Under the pieces are notes generated by a model that saw only the letters and a list, made by a program, of their open reading frames with translations, did not search any database and had not been told where the DNA came from. Positions 22,832-35,041 of a stretch of 64,000 nt of DNA are shown one piece after another. Origin of the DNA: Taenia hydatigena (taxonomy: Eukaryota > Platyhelminthes > Cestoda > Cyclophyllidea > Taeniidae). The stretch is from contig JADWOT020000030.1 of the NCBI GenBank assembly GCA_036345935.2, forward strand, positions 62,001 through 126,000, written 5' to 3'. A program made the translations under genes and the position numbers. The number at the start of each line of letters is the position of its first letter. Within the stretch, counting starts at the first letter, position 1.

Positions 22832-25487
22832 ATTCCTTTTCGTTTGATCATTATTATTTGCTAGAATCAAGCAATTTACCTTCGTTTCATATCAGTCCAC
22901 TCTTTGAGACAATTTTGGCAGTACAGACGTTTCCACAGTGTGAACCACTACTTCTGAGCAGTGCAGCTGCGATCTTCTCTTTAGGACAAGAACTGCATGC
23001 ACTAAATTGCAGTTACCGAATCATCCTCAGTCACCAGGAAGAGATCGCGCTATCACACCTTGAGTTCTCAAAGCAATTAGGGTGCTCTATTAAGGTCTAT
23101 TATTGCCAGTAAGCAGAACTCATGAGCACATTTGCAATTTTGTCTGCGAATTGAACGAGAACAGTTAACAGTTACTTTGTCTTTGCTTCTGGATGATTAG
23201 GAAAAGTTAAGGGGTAAAGCTAAAATGGAGAAGCAAAATACAGTATTTTGGTGGTCAGAAGTTAATTAAGGGAGAAAAGGAAGCAGTCATCTCTAGTAAC
23301 ATTGTTATTATTAAAATAATGCTTAAAAAGACAGTTTGGGAAATAGTTTTTTACAAAACAATTAAATATTTGCGCTTGACCAAATTGTCAGGTTTGCCAT
23401 TTAGACCGACGTTAAGGGAGTCAAGGTTTTGCCTGGAGAGGGCAAGGCAAAGAGCTGACATTGCGTTATTGGCCCTTATCAAAACTCTGCGGCATTTTAT
23501 CAAACAGAAGACGCTGGTGTGTTTACGGACGCTTTCAAGCGGAATGGTCCACAATTACTTTGGCAATTCGCTATACTTTCTCTTAAGGTTACAATTCATT
23601 GTGTTATGTCGCAGCTCAACTCGCAGCCAGTGATAAACTACGCCATGACTGCAGGATATATTGCATGTACCATCAGATGAGGAACTTATCAAGTGAGTGC
23701 TTTAATTCCTACCAACCTTGTTTGTGTACTTTTGCTTCTAAGGTTTACTTCACGGTAATTTGCTTACAAAAGGGTCGAGTTCCACCTTGAAGCCAACGTC
23801 AGGTAAGCGCGATTTAAACAGACAAAATATTTTGCTAGGCGGCTAAACACCACAACACTAACAGCGATACGAAAAGGTGACAATGATAAGTTTGCATTTT
23901 GAAACGCGATGTTCTAATTCTAAGCCTGAATAAGCAGCTCTAATTGAAGGCGAGTGCGCTCCACGAGCGGCAACTCGCATGTAATCGCGTACTCGTTGTG
24001 ACGAGACGCATCGGTGTCGACCGGTTAACTGCTTCCCCATTGAAACGAGGGGTAAGTACGCCGTTTCGCTAAAGCATAATCCATCAAGCTCAACAATTTT
24101 ATTCTGCACATTTATAAGTAGCAGAGAACAACTTGTCCCAAGACTGTGTAGGAAGATATTGATGGCATAGACACAATGGTCACACACTTGCGGTCGGCAT
24201 GGATTGATCACGATCTCGTCTCGTTTTCACTAGTATTCATTATTTAAGTCTAAGTTAGGAATTGTTTCTAGAAGGTCTATAGTAGTCCAGTAATCCACCA
24301 CCAGTGAGGCCTTGCTGATCTGATGATCAACAGCAGGTGCCCTCTTCTGTGCAACATGGTTGTGGTATCACGCCAGCAAGGTTACGGTCGTTGTATACCA
24401 ATGTTACCAACACAGCAGTAAGGTCATTTGCGCTGATTTAATAGCAAATTTTAGCATATAGATTTATTCATGGCTCAGGCAAATGGAAGAATTCTGTAGC
24501 AATGCAACATGCTTGCTAAGAGCAAAAGAGAAACCGGTATGCTCACTCTCGCAGGCTTATCAGGCTCCTGCCATGAATGCGCCATTCTGGTTAGCCTTTA
24601 AAAGGTTAATCTCATGGTAGTTAAACCTGCCTGACCCATGTCCTCAGTACTTTTCGAGAGAAGTGCAAAGCACAGGCAGCTAACGTGATTCGGCTATATT
24701 TTGTTAATCAACACAGATTACCCAAAAGAGTACAAAAACCAGAGGTTTAATATAAAAGGTTCCTAGACCGTGCACCACCGTTCGCATCTCAATGAACTCA
24801 CGCGACTTGCGGTCAGCTTTGGCCTTGACTTGAAAACTGTTTGTGATTACGAATGTGAATCGTAGCTCGTAACGCTCACCGATCCCCTGTTGATGCTTTG
24901 TTACTTTAAAAATATTTAGGGAGCGTAAAGTTTGTCACTTAAATGAAAAATCAAAGCTGTCTAATCTTAAAATCCACATTCCTTAGTCTTCAATGCAAAC
25001 TCAACGTGTATTCTAACCATTGTGAGGTGGCGAATATATTTACAACTCAAATTCGATGTTAAGAGGTCAGCAACAGAGGTAAAGGCAGGAAAAATGCGTC
25101 TCGGTGTCTACGAGTACATGCCACCAGATGCCACGCGTGTCATGAGGCGGTCCGTAGGAAAGTCGACGAAGTAAGAAACATCTAGTCGTGGTGCCAAACC
25201 CCAATTGTGATTGACTAGTTAAATCAAGCAATGCAAGCAAGCAGCCTTCGATGTATCAAATTTGCATCTCAAAATTATTGATACTTAGAAAATTCTCATC
25301 CCCATGCGTAGAGGTTAAACGCTAGGTAATACGAGTAGCATTCTAATCTACGAAAATGCCTTCACAAAAATGGCACCAAACTAACAAATCACCTACGGCT
25401 CGATAGTTCTAAATCCCTTTTACTTTGTTTCAAACCCACCCACTGCATTCATAAAAGTGTAGGTCATTTCAGGCACAGTTGTGTGCA
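22832..25487. other. Gap: no gene recognised; possible isolated exon
   Basis: Open frames at 23,319-23,633 (+, 104 codons, basic) and 23,858-24,211 (-, 117 codons) match nothing I recognise and are not supported by splice signals. At about 25,094 (+) an ATG in a good context (AAAAATGCG) opens 26 codons, MRLGVYEYMPPDATRVMRR onward, ending at a GTAAGA donor. This could be a first exon, but no partner exon was seen downstream on that strand. Confidence 0.3.
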
Positions 25488-25493
25488 TTTATT
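25488..25493 (-). promoter_or_regulatory. Polyadenylation signal AATAAA
   Basis: AATAAA on the minus strand lies about 48 bases past the stop codon at 25,541. The position is right for a short 3' UTR of the exon upstream. Confidence 0.55.
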
Positions 25494-25540
25494 TCGGAAG
25501 CTTTTAAGCACTTTATCGAATGCCGTCACAGACCAGCTAA

Positions 25541-26377
25541 CTATATACATGCTGGAGTGCATAAAGCTATAGTTCTTTTCCATATGACATAAAGACAGGC
25601 CCACTGTACCATCTCCACAAAATTAATAGCCGAATTGTTTTGCTGCCGGTTGCACCAAATGCGACAACCATCAGGTAAGTTGGAAAACGGAGCAAAGCGG
25701 ATACCACCTACTGCCTCATACATCTTTCGCATGCAGTCCAAGTTTGGATGGAGATCTAAAGTTTGCCACATCGAGCCTGTCACAACAAGTGTTTGCTTTG
25801 GCGTGAAGACATCGGCTATGGTACTCAGGTGTCCACGATCCCGATGCTCAAAATCTGGATAATCAAGATATAAAATGACACAGTTGTAATCGCCCAGCTG
25901 CAGCATCCTTCCTCTTCCTTCTCCACCTTCTTCAGACCACTCTCGCATGTCCAGTACGGTGCCACCTGCTTTTCTCAAGAATGGATTCCAATTGTTTAAA
26001 AAGTTGGGAACATCCTTAGACACGTCCAGGACGAGACGAGTGGAGGAAGCAGAATGCAGTACTGGCAAGTCGTATTTGTAGCGTCTCATCCGGCATGACG
26101 ACAGTCTTGTGCAATGACATGGCGTGGTGATCAGACAGCTAATCGGAACTTGTGCATTAGCGGGAAACACTTCCGACTTGAGATCACGGAAGATCTTCTC
26201 CACGTTATCGTAATACTCTCTTGCGTGATCGAAACAATGAGAGTGCCCCTCCGCGTCTGTGAAGAATAGCGCCCAGCAGAGGTGTACGTCCACCCACTTT
26301 ATGTCCTTTACACTGTGGTGGATACTAAAGGTTTGAGTAGCAATGTCTTCGTTTGGTCGCTCATCTGTTGACTTCTC
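25541..26377 (-). CDS. Terminal exon of an unassigned gene, 278 residues
   Basis: The minus-strand frame is open from a strong acceptor (TTTTCTGTTTTAG, exon from 26,377) to TAG at 25,541-25,543. The TAG of the acceptor is itself the in-frame stop, so the open frame ends exactly at the splice site. The exon starts EKSTDERPNEDIATQ; an internal GTG at 26,293 is not a likely start. Features: a Cys/His cluster (CLITTPCHCTRLSSC), a hydrophobic strand-turn-strand region (STRLVLDVSKDVPNFLN, GGTVLDMREW, YNCVILYLDYPDF) and LVVTGSMW. There is no membrane segment or signal peptide. The alternating strands and helices suggest a compact alpha/beta domain. A distant resemblance to the SEFIR/TIR layout crossed my mind but is not supported by any diagnostic residue. 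I cannot name the product. Length, intact frame, splice site and polyadenylation signal make this the best coding candidate in the window. Confidence 0.65.
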   Translation of the reverse strand, partial: EKSTDERPNEDIATQTFSIHHSVKDIKWVDVHLCWALFFTDAEGHSHCFDHAREYYDNVEKIFRDLKSEVFPANAQVPISCLITTPCHCTRLSSCRMRRYKYDLPVLHSASSTRLVLDVSKDVPNFLNNWNPFLRKAGGTVLDMREWSEEGGEGRGRMLQLGDYNCVILYLDYPDFEHRDRGHLSTIADVFTPKQTLVVTGSMWQTLDLHPNLDCMRKMYEAVGGIRFAPFSNLPDGCRIWCNRQQNNSAINFVEMVQWACLYVIWKRTIALCTPACI

Positions 26378-27417
26378 CTAAAACAGAAAACTTCATGGTA
26401 AAATTCGGCAACTTTCGGGATGACTTCGATGCGAAAGGGTCTTCGTAAAGTTAGTTAACGGACGAAGATTTACTCGAACCCACCTGATGCATCGCCATGC
26501 AAATCTGATATGAACTGTCCAAATAAAGCCTTTTTATGCATCAGGTGATCATCACCGTCTCACAACCAGCTAATCAGCAAGGCCCAACTACCAACTAAGG
26601 TTCGCAGGTGCTACGCAGATCTGTTTGGTCTGCGTGCAAGTCCTGGCTACTAGTCTTGCAATTTGCAATGATGTTGTGATGATCTGTTCATCACTAGTAA
26701 AAAGCATGCCAGATTTTAAAATGTCTTTTTTGAGCATTATGCAAATAAATATCAAAATACGTTTTAACGTGAATTGATGCGGACAGGTATATATACACAT
26801 CTAGGCGTTAGCTAAACTAATACAAGTTGCAAAGTATGTGATCTTGCTTTGCCTTTAAAAATAGGTGAACATTAACGCACCTTGCTGTTACAAGCCCGAT
26901 CTGATCCTAATTAGCCGTCTCCTTCAAATAGAACAAATTAATGCAGCTAATCTTGATGTGTTATTTTACATTAACATCTGATGCTGTGGACATTTAAAGC
27001 AGCTGCACACGTACATAATAGCAACATACTATGTCAGGAACACTGTCACCACCCTTGGTGAAACCGCAATTCTATGCAATAATACTCCCATTTGTCAGTG
27101 GTTAGCGCTTAAGTTAGCACTGGGAAGGATTGCGGGCTCTATTTCAACACCGACAATTGAAGGGCATCTTAGGAGATGGCGAAGCGAATGTTAGTGCTGA
27201 AGTATCATGCAATACCTGACTCTAGCTTAGTCACAAAGCAGTAATGGTGATAAGAAATGATGTGGGGACGTGTGTCGCTTCTAATTATTTGTTACCAGCT
27301 ATTTGCTATTTGCTATTTACTAACTTTTGCGTAAATGCATTGCACTGCCATTTTCAGTTTTAGATTTCCAAAGGGGTTTGCATTCAGAATTACGTCCGAG
27401 GTGAGTGTCTTCCTTAC
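26378..27417 (-). other. Proposed intron upstream of the orphan terminal exon
   Basis: If the exon at 27,418-27,510 is correct, this is a 1,040-base intron from GTAAGG to TTTTAG. It holds no other coding signal apart from short AT-rich frames. One tRNA-like relic lies at its upstream end. Confidence 0.25.
27086..27155 (+). tRNA. tRNA-like relic
   Basis: GTCAGTGGTTAGCGCTTAAG resembles a D-arm/A-box, and GCGGGCTCTATTTCAACACC resembles a decayed T-arm/B-box, at proper tRNA spacing. The anticodon arm is not recognisable. Similar relics occur elsewhere in the window. Confidence 0.25.
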
Positions 27418-27510
27418 ACCACCGTCCCATACCCTTCTGCTGAGCATAATCTTAATGGCGCAGAGGTAGCCAAATCTCGAAACGAATTGGAGAGAAGCTC
27501 TGGTCGGCAT
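27418..27510 (-). CDS. Candidate first exon of the orphan gene (31 codons)
   Basis: ATG in a good context (GAAAATGCC) opens MPTRASLQFVSRFGYLCAIK and runs through RRVWDGG to a donor GTAAGG at 27,417. The exon ends in phase 0 and the terminal exon at 26,377 begins in phase 0, so joining them keeps the frame and gives a protein of about 309 residues. The N-terminus is basic and hydrophobic, as in a mitochondrial or secretory leader. Only the phase match and signals support this; the donor is moderate. Confidence 0.22.
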
Positions 27511-28339
27511 TTTCTAGCTGGATGTAGTCAAAATGAATCCTATTAGAACAACCTTTAGGTTTGCGTAGGGTTATAGATATGTGTGGAAAAGTTTTGAAGC
27601 AACGAGTGCAAGAAAAAGGAAGATCGCTTAGTCATAGGTTGTTTGGTTAAGTGACAGAATACGAGGTGAAGTTGGCTTTGTACTTCGTTGAGCGGACCCT
27701 TCAAAGCCCGTGTATCTCCTTGCTCTCAATCGTGACCAACTGGTTGAGGGAGTCAGTTATAACGTAACGGGGCTTCTAGACCACGATATTTGGCGTAAAT
27801 CTGTGTTTCCCGCATGTGTATGCGCATTTAATGTAGTTACCTCCCAACCTCAAATCTGAAGTTTTGCGAACAATTTTGATTAAATAAAGGCACAGCATCC
27901 ATTTTAAACTCGCCAAACTTAAAGTAAAGCACGAGCTTAGTAGTTTCTCTCTGCTAGCTACAATTTCACTAAACGAGTTCATTTGGTACGCCCAACTAAG
28001 TGTAGTCTACAATTCGAGGCAGTTCTCCTTAGGCGACTCTTCGTCATCGCCACTAACATTTGTCGGTAGCATCCAAAGTGTCTAACAAAGTGCCTAATCT
28101 TCATTTTGTTTGCTGCGTCGTGTTGTTTGTTATGACTACAAATTTCACACTTCACCGGTGTTGTCCATTCTGCTTGCACCATTCTCTGTGTTTCGTGCAC
28201 TTGCATGCGCATTTAATTTCATTCCCTTCTACCTTCCAGACTAAAGTCATGCGCGCGCTTTTAGTTTTAACTAAGTTACGTCGTCAATTCCAACCTCAGT
28301 AAGCTTAAAGGCATCTATGTTGCCCATTTCAGTTCATTT
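27511..28339. other. Gap: no gene; short pre-copy of repeat C motif
   Basis: Non-coding. At 27,967-27,990 CACTAAACGAGTTCATTTGG repeats the opening motif of family C (ACTAAACGAGCTCATTTGG at 28,358), so a truncated or tandem copy may begin here. Confidence 0.35.
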
Positions 28340-28900
28340 TATTGGCCATACTTTTGACTAAACGAGCTCATTTGGTCCGCACCGTGGCATCGACACTGGT
28401 TGTCGAATAGACAGCGCACACTGCGCAAGCCAAAAACTCTCGATTGCAATGCCCTTCAGTTGCTGTGGCTTGTTCAGTACTATCGCAGTGATGCCTTGTT
28501 GTGCGTCTGTAGTCTCTCTGACTGCTTGCAATCAGCTTAGTATTGCCTACTAGTTTTTGTCTTCAACTAGTCTACCGCTACTTCTGTAGATAATTTCTTG
28601 AGTTTGTAAAAGTCAAGCTTACTGAAGTTGATGCGTTGAGCTTGTAATTCCTTTCTTATTTGGTGACGAGAGGCCTGATTTCCCCACACTAGAATTTATA
28701 GTTCAGGAATAATGAAAGCGATAGTTATATGCACAATTGCCTAAGGCACAGTAGGCAGTTGCACTAAATGACGGCGAGTTAAAGTGCGTTGGGGTTAAAC
28801 GTGGAAATGATTTGAGAACTCGATGATAATATTTTTGCCATTCATAGATGGTTGAAGGGAGGGGTCAGCCGTGCGAGGCCGACTGAACAAAAGTGTCCTA
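28340..28900 (+). repeat. Repeat family C, copy C1
   Basis: Aligns in the same orientation with 31,500-32,235. Shared blocks in order are TTTTGACTAAACGAGCTCATTTGGTC, ATGCCCTTCAGTTGCTGTGG, GCAATCAGCTTAG, CTACCGCTACTTCTGT, GAGTTTG...AGTCAAGCTTACT, ACTAAATGACGGC, GAGAACTCGATGATAA and GGGAGGGGT. No open frame, terminal inverted repeat or tRNA-like head was recognised. Confidence 0.75.
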
Positions 28901-31499
28901 CGACTTCCCACCTTTTACCTTCAGTTCTCACTCCTGCTGCTATTTTCGAAGTCCCTGCACTTTAATTTATTGTCGTACATTACCGGAAACAAATTTGTTG
29001 ACACAATTAGAATGTGGTTCTTGTGGTACCATAAGTAATTACACGTTGTCACAAAATAATCACACTGGTGTACAGTGGGTGATCAAGTGATGGAGAATAA
29101 TTGGTACGAGCTAACAAGTGAAATAGCCTTTAAACGTGCTTTGGGCTTAAAGCACCACAATTCAATTCGTACCCTATCGGTCCCTCTGAGGGTCTCCGAA
29201 GAGCGTGCCTTGTGTGAACAGTAGATAAACCAGAATGCTGCCTTGTCATGTAACGGGTCTGGTCGCGTCTCGTCTGACATTTGACATGTTCGACAAGAAG
29301 TAAGAGTACAATCAAAGAAACTTGTATATGAGCTAATAATATGCATTTTTGATACAGGTAGCAACGTTTGCTGTTCCCAAGTTACTTATCAAAGCAACTG
29401 TCGACGTTTCGTGCAGCTTCGGCTGGCTGCAAAATCTGCACCTTTCTAATCGCTCTACAAGATTGACTGGTGCTTCAACATCCAGCATGCTTTATTTTGT
29501 CGCTGTAGTTTTTCAAGATGATTTATTTCTGATGCACGCAACTCCTTTTGAAATGCAACTTTGATGCATCGAAGGCTGTTCCCTTACATTATGTGACTTA
29601 ACTAATCGGTCAGAAACAATGCTTGATTCTGCGACCAGATATTTATGACTTCGTCTGCATTTCTGCGGACCACATAATCACACGCGTGGCATCTCACAGA
29701 CACCGAGACACATTTTTCCTACCTCAACCCTTGTTGCTAACCTCCCAACATCGAACTTGAATTGTTAACTCACCGCCTTATATTGGTCGGCATGCACGTT
29801 GAATTTATGTCGAAGGCTGATATTGTAGGTTCTAAAATTAGAGAACACTGATTTTGCACTCCGGTGACCAACTTTTCACTCCTTACATGTTTTTCAAATG
29901 GGAGGGCATCAACTTGAGGTCGGTGTGTTACGAGTTATGATCTGCAGTCGCAATCATAATCAGATTTCAAATCGAGTCCAAAGCTGATCTCAAATCGTGT
30001 GTGTCAGTGAGATGAAAGAAGTGGCGCATAGCTTACTGAACCTTCGATATTATCACCCTTACTTTTACATAATTATTTGTACGCTGTGTCGAACATCAAC
30101 TGATTAACAAAATATGGCCAAATCGTGCTAGCCACTTGTACTTTGCACTTTCCTATGCAATCACTGCTAAACAGGATAGCGCGCACTTAGCAGAAACCTG
30201 ATAAACCTGTGAAAATGGGTCTGAGAGTTTCTTTTCCTTAAGGTATTCAATACTTTACATACACGTGGCTCAACTGCCCATGCAAGTGTTGTATGTTCCA
30301 TTTGAAATTGCCTTTTGCGTCCATACACCATCTTACCACCATGGTACCGCATCATCAAGGGAGCGCGCGCATTAGTGGTTTAAGTGAGTGTAGTGAGTGC
30401 GATTGTCGCCCACATAAGTGAGCTTTCATATCTGCACGTATAATTATTAGTAAGATGAGACGCATTCTAGCAGTACCCAAATTATCTGCAGTCACGGTCA
30501 AATTTGATGGCCAGATAATCGGGTTTTAATGAGCCGTCGGCCATATTGTTAAATGAGTGTTAGGTCGAACCATCCACTTGAACAGCTAACCTCCCAACTG
30601 AGCAGCAGCTCCCACAGATTTATCCATCGGCACGGTAGGATGTCAGAGACCGTGCTGTCTTATCTACGTCCTCTGAGAGTACATACGCACCACCAAAAAC
30701 ACCAAATATTTAAATCCAGGAACCTAATTGGTCGGTTGAACCCAACCATGGGCAAGCCTGGAAACCAACCAAGCATTGTCGACTCCTCAAGCATTGCCAG
30801 TGTACGTTCGTTTTTCATAAAAACAGCGAGTTGCAACGCTGGGAGTTATTGATGTGGGACGCTTTTTGTTTGAGAGGCTCAGACTCCTCGAGCGTGACGT
30901 ATCAGTGAACGCGGAATTATCCAGATGACAGAGAATATCTTATAAGTGAGTGACTTGCTTTGTGTGTCGTAAAGTGAGTGAGCCTACCAATCTATCATGG
31001 CTAATAACGGCGTAAGAATGTATGAACACGATGAAGCCTACGTGGGTTAGTATGGTTGCACAACCATTCCGGTTACCAAGGCAACAACGATGGCCTTATG
31101 TTGCGAATAACGCAGTACTGTAACACGTCACTAATGCGTGACACAATGTAGTTGTGTAATGCACGCGAACATTTGAAACTGGTTGAGGTCAGAATAGTAG
31201 AGTCAGAACCCGCGCAGTTAAGCAGGATAGCTAGACTTAAACTCACATGTTCCACTTTTTGGCCAGAGAGAATTTGCTGGTGACCACTCAAACAATCGCA
31301 AGAGGGGGATCAGACCCGACCTCTCACTGACGTTAGTAGAGGCTCTTTCTTCCCTCCATCTTTTCGTTTATCCCTCTTTCCTGCCTCTATTCATCATGCC
31401 ACCTTCTTTAATCTTAATTCACCTCTTCCTTTCCATAACTTTAACTGCTTATCGATGATCTCGCTAAGTCTAATTATGAGTAGGTAGCCTACTTTTTTA
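28901..31499. other. Gap: no gene recognised
   Basis: Open frames of 60-100 codons on both strands show no family match, including 30,553-30,852 (+), which is Ser/His-rich. GTGAGTG-type repeats occur at 30,388-30,398 and 30,955-30,978. A pyrimidine-rich block at 31,340-31,420 leads into repeat C2. Confidence 0.35.
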
Positions 31500-32235
31500 C
31501 TTCACTGCTTACGATTTTGACTAAGCGAGTTCATTTGCTCTCCATCATGGTGTCCACACTTACTGCACAATAGAATGCGCTTGCCGCGTATGCCAAAAGA
31601 TTTCGATTGAGTACGTGACTGTCTTATGCGCGGATGTAGACCGACGAAAACCGCTAGGCCGAATTATGCTTAAGGAACAATATTTGAAGGCATTCGCTCT
31701 ACTCCAAAGCCAGCAACCAAGCTCTTCTTAGCCCATGCATCACGCTGGTGTCGTTGGACGTTGCGTGTGCTGCGTAGGTGACGGACGGTACCTAAACTTT
31801 GCGATGCCCTTCAGTTTCCGTGGTTTGCTCCGTATTTCCTTAAAAATGCAATGAGACGCTTTTGTAGAATCCCCGCCTGTTTGCAATCGGCTTAGCTTTT
31901 GCTTACTTGTTAGTGTCTTTTACCAATTTACCGCTACTTCTGTGGCTAATTTCCTGAGTTTGCACGAGTCAAGCTTACTAAAGTTAATGTGTTGAACTTA
32001 TAATTCCTTCATAGTTTAGTGAAGAAAGACCTAATTTCTCTCACACTGGCATTTTGGTTTAAGAATAACGAAAGATGATAATGGCTTTCATTGCCATCAA
32101 AGGCTCAGTAAGAGCCTACACTAAATGACGGCAGGTTGAATTAAAACAGGGTTAAATTGGAAGTGACTTGAGAACTCAATGATAAAATTTTTGACATTCG
32201 TGTATAATTCATGGGAGGGGTTGGGAGAGAAGGCG
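31500..32235 (+). repeat. Repeat family C, copy C2 with an insertion
   Basis: A direct copy of C1 with about 190 extra bases (roughly 31,611-31,800), placed between the block matching C1's CTCGATTG and the ATGCCCTTCAG block. Outside the insertion the copies align almost throughout with scattered differences. No source element was identified for the insert. Confidence 0.75.
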
Positions 32236-35010
32236 GTTGTGTTGGATGTCAGAGAGGCGGGCAGTGGTTGAGAGAAGGGACTGGGACATTCTAAGCGCGA
32301 ACTAGTCAATTCATCGCCAATATGTGCAGACGCCCTCACACACGCACTTTTACTTTTACTAATGTGAGCAATGCAGTGCCGTTGAAGCTAACTACGTTGC
32401 TTGTTTGCGGTGGGAGCGTGTATGAAGTGATTCGAGAGACACATGAAACTAAGTGATGTCATCGCCAGGTCTGAATTTTAGGTGTAATTGGGAACTGCTA
32501 CCGCACGTTAGTGTAGCAGTTGGGTAACGCCGTAGTAAATAATTGGCAGATTTTAGCAGCTGCAGGCGTATCCCTTCTTAGGCCCAGTTTCACTCGTTTG
32601 CAATCAACCATGCAACACCTCAAAATTGGATTCAGCAACTTCGTTGCATTTCCGAGGCATTGCATTTTCGCTGCCAATACCACCGATACCACTTTGATGC
32701 GTGGAATGCAAGACACTGTGCTGACACTTGTCTCGTCCAGTTAGACTTGCTTATCTGATGTCGATGCACAATTTTATTATGTTAATAGGGCGACTAATTT
32801 GCTAGGGGTATTGGAGCGGAAATATGACATGGCAGAAGGAGGGAATCACCAGGAGACCAAAGAACCATGATACTGCAAAAGAGAAGGAGTGAGCAATGAT
32901 GCCCTCCACAGAGGGTTTATAAAATACTGACCATTACTCTCTTGGGTGCTACTAATAAGCGATTTAAGTAGCACAGCTCTGCCTCTCATCCAGTTAGCAC
33001 TCTAATGCGTCTGACGCCGATTTTCACCGCGCTTCTCAATGACTAGCCTCAAAACCGTTTATATCTACGCTCCAATGATCCCATGATACTTATGCAAAAC
33101 TAGTTGAGATGCATTTGTATAGCAACGTCTACTACTCACGTTCCTTATTCAGTAGCAGCATTGTGTCAGGATTCACTGAGTGATGCTCATTTGTTGCCGT
33201 TATCGAGCAAATGGCGATGCAAACATATTAGATGAGCATCCTAAGAACCAAACTACTGGCCTAGGACCTCACCTGGAGCGTCATGCTATGTGTTTTAAGT
33301 AAGCACGAAGATGGAGCTTTACCATCACGTTGAGCTTTTGGTGGAAAAAGCAAGGTTTTCTCCCTATTTAAAGGGCCTTAGGTCTAAATACTTTGCTGTA
33401 GCATTTTGATTAATCGGTTAAACTCAACATTCTTCTGAACCCCCATCTATCACAGGTTGTGCTCTCTCTCGTTAACGTGATGCCAACCCACCCATCCATA
33501 GTCATCCTCGTTCTCTATGAGGCAGCTTTTCCTCTACTGATCGGTTTGTTTCCACTTTGCACCAGTGCCAAGCAAGCCGACCTCACTCATTAACTTCACT
33601 GCTGGGCCCCATTATAACGCAAGGAGGCCAGCTGGCATGGTGGTACAATCGGCGAAGATTGCTCTCTTGCTCTCTTTTACCTGCAATGAAGGCTGCTAGA
33701 CTTGCAGCGACGCCTAAATTTAGTAAACTAGAAGTGACATAATGAGGCTGCTAAAACAAAGCGTCCAGCTGGAAGTCATTGACTGCACGTCGCAATAGGC
33801 TTAATGGGACCCAGACGAACTGCTTGGTAACACTGATGTAAGAGCAGATTAGACGCAAAATGCCCACCTCATTTATGCTTTTGGACAACTGTTTCTACGA
33901 ATGTTGACTAGGTTGCTAATCTGGTGGAGGATTTGGTGTCACCTTGAACCAGAGTTCACCTCCGGTCATTGGCAATGTAGAGCCCACCGGGTCGATGTAA
34001 CGACTTGGCAGTCGCCTGCAAATGGTGGCAGAAACAGCCAGTGAAGCTGCGAATCGATCACGGAACACTTACATTCCTGCTCCAAAAAGAGCATAAAGTA
34101 TCAACAATATGAATGTGGCCTAAGAATAGCATCCCAATGCCTAATGGAAGGAGTACACGAAGCATGCTGGGGACCAATGCCTGACAGAATCACTTAATTT
34201 GTGTGGTAAGCTGAAGACAACCATGTTGATGGTGCGTGGCAAGTCTGTTCCATCCAATCCCATGGGCAGCATGCGGCAGGGTCAAGTGTGGCGTTGCATG
34301 GGTCGCCTCACGAAGGCAACTGAGGAGGGCAAATTATCTGCCAACACAGAACGTGCCGTGATACCTAGAGGGCTCTTACAGTTGAAGTTAACACTTGTTC
34401 GCCAACAGCCGCATTTCCTTTGTTTATTAAAATAGATAAGCAGTCCTACTGGAACGCCCTCTTTTGTCTTCAGAGAAGTCTCGGGACGATGCAGCGCACC
34501 CTGCCTATTGCTTACCGCCCTTCATTGGGCTTATAATTTGCTGCGTTGCAGCGAGCGTGGCACATCAGTTGAGGAGATTATAACGCCGTCTCCTTCCTTA
34601 CATACGCCTCCCTTTTTGAAGAATTCTTCAGAGTTTAATTTTTTCTTCCATTTGCCAATTTGTACCCTTTTGGCGTTTATTGGCTTTGCCTTAGCGCATT
34701 GTTTGTCAATAAACAAAATCGCATTTTCTTTACTCTTTCACCAACAGAATTGCAGCTTGCATGTTAACTATTACAAGTGGGATTCTTGATCAAGGTTTTA
34801 GCAAGTTTTAACTAATGCAATCAGCTAACAAAATTAGAGTTCCTCGAGACCTAATACATGGGTGAAAACAGAACAGAATGGGGATCGGGTGTGCTGGCAT
34901 GGTCTAGAGGCCAGTTTGCCCAGAGGTGGCAAACCGACCAACAAATTGCCCGCAGCAGGAGCCGGAATTCAGGCAAACGGCATTGTGTTGCAAAATAATT
35001 TATTCACATA

Positions 35011-35041
35011 AATGTCAAGTGCCTCAAATGCGCTTGACATT
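35011..35041. repeat. Short perfect hairpin
   Basis: Arms AATGTCAAG (35,011-35,019) and CTTGACATT (35,033-35,041) are perfect complements. The inner GC/GC pair closes a small loop after one mismatch. It may be a relic of an inverted-repeat element or a chance structure. Confidence 0.4.

Noticed and set aside
23858..24211. Non-LTR retrotransposon endonuclease in the 117-codon minus-strand frame
   Set aside because: A short L-x-F-S-E-T-like string recalls the L-S-E-T-R motif, but no other endonuclease or reverse transcriptase block is present in any frame nearby.
25541..26293. Start codon of the orphan exon at 26,293
   Set aside because: The codon there is GTG and the frame stays open a further 28 codons to an exact splice acceptor, so 26,293 is internal to an exon.
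25574..26377. SEFIR/TIR-type signalling domain for the orphan exon
   Set aside because: The strand-helix alternation and an L-D-x-x-E-W-like stretch are suggestive, but no diagnostic box motif could be confirmed by eye. I left the product unnamed.
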